Below, piece after piece: positions 11,922 to 16,704 of a stretch of DNA of 16,704 nt (positions are counted from its first letter, which is position 1; each line of letters opens with the position of its first letter). Origin of the DNA: Christensenella sp. UBA7102 (GTDB taxonomy: Bacteria > Bacillota > Clostridia > Christensenellales > UBA1750); assembly GCA_002492415.1 (NCBI GenBank), contig DKYK01000069.1, positions 1 to 16,704 on the forward strand, given 5' to 3'. Both the position numbers and the translations under genes were made by a program. The notes under the pieces were generated by a model, which was given only the letters and a program-made list of their open reading frames with translations, was not told where the DNA came from and made no database searches.

Positions 11922-14396
11922 TTATTCGCTCAGCAGCTTGCGTGCGGCCAGCACCAGGAACATGTAATGGGACGAGCCGCCGCCCAGCACATACTCGGTC
12001 TGCTGCCACAGATAGGGGAAGGTGAGCAGCTCGGGGAAATCGGGACGGATGAGCGCCGTGCCCGACACCACGCCGCCGGGGGTATAGGACCAGTCCGCAC
12101 GGTTGATGCCGTAAGCCACCGTCGCAGAATGCGCGCCCACACCCGAGGCAAAGGAAGCGGTGTTAGAGCCAGGATGGCACCCCAGTACGAAGTTAAGCGC
12201 GTTATACACCAGCTCCGGCCCGAAGATCTCCGGAAAGGCCTCGTGCAGGAAGTAATACTGGAAGCCCAGCCGTTGGATGTCCCAGCCCGCGCCCCAGATG
12301 TGCGGCCGGTAGGGGATGCCGTAGGGCGTCTCGGCGCTCAGTTCGTCAAGATTTGCCTTGAGCGCAACCATTGCCTTGCCCAGCTGCTGTGTAAAGGCCT
12401 CATCGTGCATCGCGGGCAGCGCACGCGCCGCGATCCAACCCACCTGCTGGATGTTCTCTGCGATGAAGCCGATCTCGGAGAGCAGGTGTGCGCGGTATTT
12501 TTCCTCGCCAGTGGTCAGCAGCAGTTCCGCTGCCGCATGCACCTTTGCAGCGCGCGCCTTGTCCGCAGCGTCGGTCACGTCATATAGCTCGCGCGCCGCG
12601 GTGAGCGCATCGCGGCTCAGCTCGTCGTTGAAGCCCCGCAGCGCCCGCGCGCTGGCCGCCATCTGCGCGGCGGTGGTCAGCTCGCGCACCGGATTGTTTT
12701 CGGTGAACACCCAGCGATCGTCGTCGCTGTTCACATTGTCCGTCATGGCTGCCGAGTCACCCAGCAGCACGTATTGCCGCAGGTTACCGCAGATGATGCC
12801 GCGGTACAGACGCCCCAGCGCCTTGTAGCCACCCACCACCGACAGCATGCCGTGCTCAATCTGCTGGAGGATGTCATTTTTGCCGTCAGGCTGGTGAATT
12901 TCCACCACTTTCTTGTCTTGATCCACCGTCGTCGCGTCATAATCCACCTGGAAGGCTTCCCAGGCCAGCGTCAGAATGTAGCTCTCGCCCGCCTGCGACT
13001 CCACGCGCAGGTCAAAGTCGCCCGCATCGTGCCAGCCGCCGTGATTGAGGCCGGGTACATGCTTGCCGGGCGCGTATTTCGTCAGCGTCGAAGGGGCTTG
13101 CGCATAGCCGTCAAAGTGATTGTAGTTCGCCGGCGCCATGCGCGCGTCGTCGTCATGGCACAGCCCATGCCATACGCGGTACTTCTCATTGACGCGCATG
13201 TGGCACATCTGCACGGGCAGGAAGTACTCCAGCACCGGTTGCCATACGCCGCGGTCGTACACATCGGGCGCGATGCGGAAGATGCAAGAAGCGCTGCTGC
13301 CATAGCGCACGCGGTACAGACCCTCTTGACACACATCAGAAAAGTCTGCCTTGAGGTAATTGTAGCGCAGGAAGGAGCCCCACTCGGTCGCTTCCAGCGC
13401 CTTTACCGGCTGCTCGCCCTGCTCCGTGATGCGGGTGAGCAGTACGGGCTGGCGCGCTTCCTCCCGCTTGTCCAGCTCGATGACAGCCGCCTTGGGCTGG
13501 TTGTTCCGATACCCCACCTGTGAGACCTGAACCACCGGCGAATACAGCCAATCCTCCACTACGTTGGGCGTGATGACCCACTCGATGGCGCCCTTGACCG
13601 CGCCCTGCGGAATCTCGGAGGAAAGCACAAACCAGCCGTTGTTGTGGTTCATGCGCCCGTCGTACAGCTTGAGATCCGTGGTCTTGCTCTCCACGGTGAA
13701 GCGACTGTATGCGTCGTCTGGCCGCACGGTGAAGCGCCGTCCCACTGCGTAGGGCGCGGCGATGATATCGTCGGCGATCATGGGATTGTACCCAGCCTGG
13801 TTGTCGCCCGTCAGACGCTTGCGGTTCGCGCCGCCGTCAATCTCGGGCAGATGGCCGGTGCGGTCGTAATTGGTGGGCTGCTGCTGCGTCGGGCCGTTGG
13901 GCTGCCGCGGGAAGATGCCCTGCCTGCCGTCCATGATCCAGGGCTGGCCGAACAGGTCGCCGGGGAACAGCTCCAGATTAAAGCACAGCTTGCCCGCATA
14001 CTCTGCCGGTATGGGTTCATTCAGATCCAACGTGACCACGACGCCCGTCTTCATGCCCTTGACCGTCACCGCGTATTCAAATTCATAATCGGGATAGACC
14101 AACGGGTTAAAGCCCCTCAGGTGCGCATCCATGTCAGGATAACGCAGTACGGTGCGGATGGTGTTTTCCGCCTCGTCCATCTCGCGCGTCAGCTGCTTGG
14201 GCGTGGGCTGCCACTGTCCGGGCGTCTGCTCGAAGCGCACGTCGCCGTTGGTAGCCACGCGCTTACCGTGCATCAGCACGCTTACGCCCGACTGGTGCCC
14301 GGATGGGTAGATGTCGTCAAACGCCATCACATCCACGCCGGCCTTGTTGAAATAACCTCGGGTTTTGTCCAGCGCAAAGCCCTTGTTCTGTGTCAT
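11922..14396 (-). CDS. GH9 glycoside hydrolase with large N-terminal region, no signal peptide
   Basis: An 824-residue glycoside hydrolase family 9 protein. Residues 1 to about 295 form a region I do not recognise. From about 300, VVQVSQVGYRNNQPKAAVI starts the Ig-like domain that precedes GH9 catalytic domains, and the (alpha/alpha)6 barrel fills about 390-824. The catalytic base motif is GGWHDAGDFD with Asp457 and Asp460. The acid is Glu801 in QQTEYVLGGGSSHYM, in place of the usual NE motif. Near it are NFVLGCHPGSNTASFASGVG and the substrate-contact His/Arg region. Family enzymes invert beta-1,4 glucan or, in exo-acting intracellular members, glucosaminide bonds. No signal peptide is present, so it probably acts on imported oligosaccharides. 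ATG 14396 has GAGGGA about 8 nt upstream. It has its own promoter and is divergent from neither neighbour. Family is certain; specificity is unknown. Confidence 0.9.
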   Translation of the reverse strand: MTQNKGFALDKTRGYFNKAGVDVMAFDDIYPSGHQSGVSVLMHGKRVATNGDVRFEQTPGQWQPTPKQLTREMDEAENTIRTVLRYPDMDAHLRGFNPLVYPDYEFEYAVTVKGMKTGVVVTLDLNEPIPAEYAGKLCFNLELFPGDLFGQPWIMDGRQGIFPRQPNGPTQQQPTNYDRTGHLPEIDGGANRKRLTGDNQAGYNPMIADDIIAAPYAVGRRFTVRPDDAYSRFTVESKTTDLKLYDGRMNHNNGWFVLSSEIPQGAVKGAIEWVITPNVVEDWLYSPVVQVSQVGYRNNQPKAAVIELDKREEARQPVLLTRITEQGEQPVKALEATEWGSFLRYNYLKADFSDVCQEGLYRVRYGSSASCIFRIAPDVYDRGVWQPVLEYFLPVQMCHMRVNEKYRVWHGLCHDDDARMAPANYNHFDGYAQAPSTLTKYAPGKHVPGLNHGGWHDAGDFDLRVESQAGESYILTLAWEAFQVDYDATTVDQDKKVVEIHQPDGKNDILQQIEHGMLSVVGGYKALGRLYRGIICGNLRQYVLLGDSAAMTDNVNSDDDRWVFTENNPVRELTTAAQMAASARALRGFNDELSRDALTAARELYDVTDAADKARAAKVHAAAELLLTTGEEKYRAHLLSEIGFIAENIQQVGWIAARALPAMHDEAFTQQLGKAMVALKANLDELSAETPYGIPYRPHIWGAGWDIQRLGFQYYFLHEAFPEIFGPELVYNALNFVLGCHPGSNTASFASGVGAHSATVAYGINRADWSYTPGGVVSGTALIRPDFPELLTFPYLWQQTEYVLGGGSSHYMFLVLAARKLLSE

Positions 14397-14444
14397 GGTT
14401 CAATCCCTCGCTTTCTGTATGCTTCATATAAAGGAACCTGTTTC

Positions 14445-14473
14445 AGCATAGCACAGCGCGGGCGAAAAGGCAA
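14445..14473 (-). promoter_or_regulatory. extended -10 promoter of the GH9 gene
   Basis: On the minus strand, TTGCCT (14468-14473) and TATGCT (14445-14450) are 17 nt apart, and TGC immediately before the -10 makes an extended -10. It lies just past the hpf terminator and about 48 nt before the ATG at 14396, so GH9 is its own transcription unit. Confidence 0.5.
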
Positions 14474-14490
14474 TACGCCAAGCCCAGCCT

Positions 14491-14525
14491 GGGAAAAGTG
14501 AAAGCCGGCGCCCTGGGGCGCCGGC
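14491..14525 (-). terminator. intrinsic terminator of hpf
   Basis: GCCGGCGCC (14504-14512) and GGCGCCGGC (14517-14525) form a perfect 9-bp GC stem with a 4-nt loop. On the minus strand a broken T tract follows, TTTCACTTTT (14503 down to 14494). It starts 14 nt after the hpf stop at 14540. Confidence 0.75.
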
Positions 14526-14539
14526 CGAAGTTCAGCGAA

Positions 14540-15058
14540 TCAATCGGGGATGAGCACGCCGTAGTTGCCGTCGGCGCGGGTGTAGACCAGGCAGATCTGG
14601 TCGCTGTCCTTTTCCCGGAAGAGGAAGAAGGTGTGGCCCAACATCTCCATCTGAGAGATAGCCTCGTCCACGTCCATGGCCTCCACTTTAAAACGCTTGG
14701 TGCGCACCACCTGCGGCACGGCTTCTTCTTCAGGGAGAAATACCTCAATGGGATCGGCATCCCGCTTCATGCGCTTGGAAAGGCGCGTGCGGTGCTTGCG
14801 AATCTGACCTTCCAGCTTACTCAGAACGCTGTCAATGGAGACGTACATGTCGCTGGTAGTTTCCTCGGCGCGCAGAATCTCGCCCGGCAGGGGTATGGTG
14901 ATCTCGCAGGTGAAGCGGTTGCGCTCAATGCTCAAACGAACCTGCGCTTCAATCTCGTCGCCAAAGTAGCGATCAAGCTTGCCTACCTTCTTGTTGACGT
15001 AATTGGCAACCGAAGGGGAGATGGTCATCATGTTGCGCACAGTGATGTTTATCCGCAT
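14540..15058 (-). CDS. hpf: ribosome hibernation promoting factor, long form
   Basis: A 172-residue HPF/YfiA protein. Residues 1 to about 100 are the S30-binding domain that sits in the mRNA and tRNA channel of the 30S subunit. Residues from about 115 are the C-terminal dimerisation domain, recognised by VVRTKRFKVEAMDVDEA, QMEMLGHTFFLFR and the end RADGNYGVLIPD. The two-domain long form is the Gram-positive type that pairs 70S ribosomes into 100S dimers when growth slows. ATG 15058 has a perfect AAAGGAGG (15066-15073) 7 nt upstream. The gene is monocistronic, with a SigH-like promoter upstream and a terminator right after the stop. It has no visible tie to the sugar genes. Confidence 0.96.
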   Translation of the reverse strand: MRINITVRNMMTISPSVANYVNKKVGKLDRYFGDEIEAQVRLSIERNRFTCEITIPLPGEILRAEETTSDMYVSIDSVLSKLEGQIRKHRTRLSKRMKRDADPIEVFLPEEEAVPQVVRTKRFKVEAMDVDEAISQMEMLGHTFFLFREKDSDQICLVYTRADGNYGVLIPD

Positions 15059-15118
15059 AGTCCAACCTCCTTTAATGCCTCGCGGCCTGACTGATCCGCC
15101 GTGAGGATTACTATAGAT

Positions 15119-15145
15119 ATTCGACGTGGCCTCGGTTTTTCCTGC
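15119..15145 (-). promoter_or_regulatory. SigH-type promoter for hpf
   Basis: On the minus strand GCAGGAAAA (15137-15145), an 11-nt spacer and GTCGAAT (15119-15125) fit every position of the Bacillus subtilis sigma-H consensus RNAGGAWWW-N11-RNNGAAT. The start would fall near 15111, giving a leader of about 50 nt. No good sigma-A pair is visible: TATAGT at 15110-15115 lacks a -35. The hpf homologue yvyD of B. subtilis is known to use sigma-H and sigma-B promoters. Confidence 0.65.
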
Positions 15146-15187
15146 CGTTTTTAATAATTATTTTTTACGAATATTTAACGAAAATAT

Positions 15188-15211
15188 GAACAATCGCGCG
15201 GCGATTCGTTC
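15188..15211 (-). terminator. weak terminator-like hairpin after the membrane-protein gene
   Basis: AATCGC (15192-15197) pairs with GCGATT (15201-15206) around GCG, and GAAC (15188-15191) with GTTC (15208-15211) after a one-base bulge. On the minus strand the hairpin is followed by the T-rich CATATTTTCGTT. It lies about 45 nt past the stop at 15256. The rest of 15146-15187 is AT-rich and holds no gene. Confidence 0.45.
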
Positions 15212-15255
15212 GGAAATAGCGAAGCCGGAGGATCGTTGGGACAGTAAAGCATCGG

Positions 15256-16704
15256 CTATCTGTCCATAGAGTAGATTGTAACGTCGCTGTTTTCGTAGAT
15301 GACGGAAAGTCCCTCGAACACGGAGGCGTCGGCGCCCATGGCATATTCGTGGGAGGAAAGTACGACATGCGTGATGCCGTAGACATCCTTGAGGCGCTCC
15401 AGGGCGCCGGACTCGGTGTACATCGCGTAGACGTCGGCGGCGCGGTCGGCGTCATAGACCCCGTGGAAGAACAGATAGCTGGGCGAGCCCTGCACGATAG
15501 TCAGGCCGGCAAGGGAGGCGAAGGGGTTGTTGTGTTCATCCGCGGTGAGCAATATGGCGTCCTTGGGCAGGTGTTCCACCGCGTACTGCGCCGCCTCGAC
15601 CTGATCGACGGAAAAAAGCTCGTAATCCGATATAATCTCGCGTGCAAGGGTCAACGCGCCGGAAATCGTGCCCAGCAGTACTGTGCAGGCGCCCATCAGC
15701 GCACGGCCGGGCACTCCCTGCAGCTTGTGGTACATCGTGGCCAGAAAGGAAGCCGCAAGACCACAGGAGAGCATGTGCACCACGAAGAGCAGCTTGTTGT
15801 TGTCATAGAGATTGGGCTGAAACACCACGAACTCACACAGTACCCAAAGCGGCAGCGCGCACAACCAGAAGGCACGCAGACGCTTTTCCGTCAGCAGCGC
15901 GAAGGGGAGCAGTGCGAAAACCAAACCAATGTTTTTGAAATAAAACCAAAGATAGGGATCGGTCGTGTTGACCCAGTTGAAGGAGAAGCGCAGAAAGCCT
16001 TCACCCGAGGCCTGCGCGAAGGTAAAGCGAATCAGCTGGGGCAGAGCAAGCAGCGCGGCCAGGCCCGCGTAGAGCAGATAGGGACGCGTTTTGCGCCAGT
16101 TGAGCGCGATCTGACGCACGAAGGTGCCGAGAGAGAGCATCGCCAGCGCGAGAAAGGAGTGCGTGTGCAGCAGCGGCAGCCCGCCAGCCAGTACGCCAAG
16201 ATGGAGAGCGTACCGTGTTTCGCCCTCAAAGGCCATGCGGTAGAGCAGATAGAGACAGGGCAGCAGGATGCTCCAGCCAAAGAGCGTGGCGCGCTGTGGG
16301 ATAAGCAGATCGGCAATGGGGTTGACCCAGAGTACATTGGCGTCGACATTGTTGGTAGGAGTCTCGTAAAAGGCGGTGAAGATGCGGGTGAACACGCTTG
16401 AGTCTGCACGCGCTCCGTCCAGAAAATACCACAGACCAACGCCGCCGCCCAGAAAGAACAGCACAAATGCCAGGCAAGCGCGCTTTTCGCTGCGCAGGAA
16501 GCGATTCATCAGCACGAAATACCACGAAAATACTGCGTACAGCGCAGCGAGCATGGGCAGGCAGTAGGCCAGCTGCAGGTGAGCGCCCAGCAGCAGATAG
16601 GTGGAGGAAACGCTGTCGCATAGGAAAGGATAGCCCATCTGAACGCCCGCCTGTATGGAATACTCCGGCGGGAAAGCGCCCGTGCGCGCCAGCGAGGTGA
16701 TGAA
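15256..16704 (-). CDS. polytopic membrane protein, N-terminus beyond the window (partial)
   Basis: At least 482 residues, open through the window edge, so the start is not seen and the first ATG inside the window (16638) is not taken as start. It has about nine to ten hydrophobic helices, then a soluble C-terminal domain of about 130 residues. The N-terminal visible part reads FPPEYSIQAG and MGYPFLCDSVSS, a layout like the extracytoplasmic loop of PMT/GT-C-fold membrane glycosyltransferases (inference). The C-terminal domain contains TADEHNNPFASLAG and GITHVVLSSHEYAMG, the kind of small periplasmic-facing domain seen after such helices. I do not recognise the specific family and assign no substrate. 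A weak terminator follows; the gene is read toward hpf but ends 198 nt before its start codon. Confidence 0.8.
   Translation of the reverse strand, partial: FITSLARTGAFPPEYSIQAGVQMGYPFLCDSVSSTYLLLGAHLQLAYCLPMLAALYAVFSWYFVLMNRFLRSEKRACLAFVLFFLGGGVGLWYFLDGARADSSVFTRIFTAFYETPTNNVDANVLWVNPIADLLIPQRATLFGWSILLPCLYLLYRMAFEGETRYALHLGVLAGGLPLLHTHSFLALAMLSLGTFVRQIALNWRKTRPYLLYAGLAALLALPQLIRFTFAQASGEGFLRFSFNWVNTTDPYLWFYFKNIGLVFALLPFALLTEKRLRAFWLCALPLWVLCEFVVFQPNLYDNNKLLFVVHMLSCGLAASFLATMYHKLQGVPGRALMGACTVLLGTISGALTLAREIISDYELFSVDQVEAAQYAVEHLPKDAILLTADEHNNPFASLAGLTIVQGSPSYLFFHGVYDADRAADVYAMYTESGALERLKDVYGITHVVLSSHEYAMGADASVFEGLSVIYENSDVTIYSMDR

Noticed and set aside
14432..14445. Catabolite-responsive (cre) site upstream of GH9
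   Set aside because: TGAAACAGGTTCCT on the minus strand lacks the central CG and the final CA of the cre consensus.
14498..15094. 198-codon plus-strand frame opposite hpf
   Set aside because: A translation of this kind is a familiar spurious product of antisense hpf; hpf itself has full domains and a perfect ribosome site.
15349..16401. 350-codon plus-strand frame opposite the membrane protein
   Set aside because: Very Gln/His/Gly-rich with no domain, while the opposite strand encodes coherent transmembrane helices.

Overview
The window reads as a chromosomal segment of a fairly GC-rich, Gram-positive, Clostridia-like Bacillota. The support is: strong AGGAGG-type ribosome sites, several GTG starts, lipobox-bearing solute-binding proteins, a carbohydrate ABC transporter without its own ATPase, a YesM/YesN-type two-component pair, a long-form hibernation factor with a SigH-like promoter, and U-tailed intrinsic terminators. 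I cannot name a genus. There is no mobile element, CRISPR array, rRNA or tRNA that I can see.

Layout on the + strand. A sigma-A-like promoter (43-71) drives a GH18 glycosidase without signal peptide (118-1143), followed 6 nt later by a HAD phosphatase (1150-1800). After a 125-nt structured gap comes a PLP enzyme of the D-cysteine desulfhydrase/ACC deaminase family (1926-2888), closed by a strong terminator (2927-2969). A 190-nt AT-rich regulatory stretch then leads into a sugar operon: two CUT1 permeases (3159-4079, 4099-4956), a lipoprotein substrate-binding protein (4996-6348), a mannonate-dehydratase-like enzyme (6462-7436) and a second, unrelated-looking LplA-type lipoprotein binding protein (7503-9149). 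Two long intercistronic stem-loops flank the dehydratase gene, and a U8-tailed terminator ends the operon (9158-9204).

Layout on the - strand. Converging on that operon are a YesM-like sensor kinase (9208-10905) and its AraC-type response regulator (10902-11687, 4-nt overlap), read from a good promoter at 11730-11758. Upstream, separated by a two-way terminator (11869-11909), is a large GH9 enzyme without signal peptide (11922-14396) with its own promoter (14445-14473). Then come hpf (14540-15058) with a SigH-type promoter (15119-15145), and a polytopic membrane protein (15256-16704) cut by the window edge.

How it may work together (inference). The central block looks like an oligosaccharide utilisation locus: import by the permease pair with a shared ATPase encoded elsewhere, intracellular cleavage by GH9 and perhaps GH18, and entry of a hexuronate-derived acid through the UxuA-like step toward 2-keto-3-deoxygluconate. 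The most interesting idea is that the two binding proteins divide labour, one feeding the permeases and the other presenting ligand to the YesM-like kinase (a three-component sensor). hpf, the membrane protein and probably the PLP enzyme are not obviously part of this pathway.
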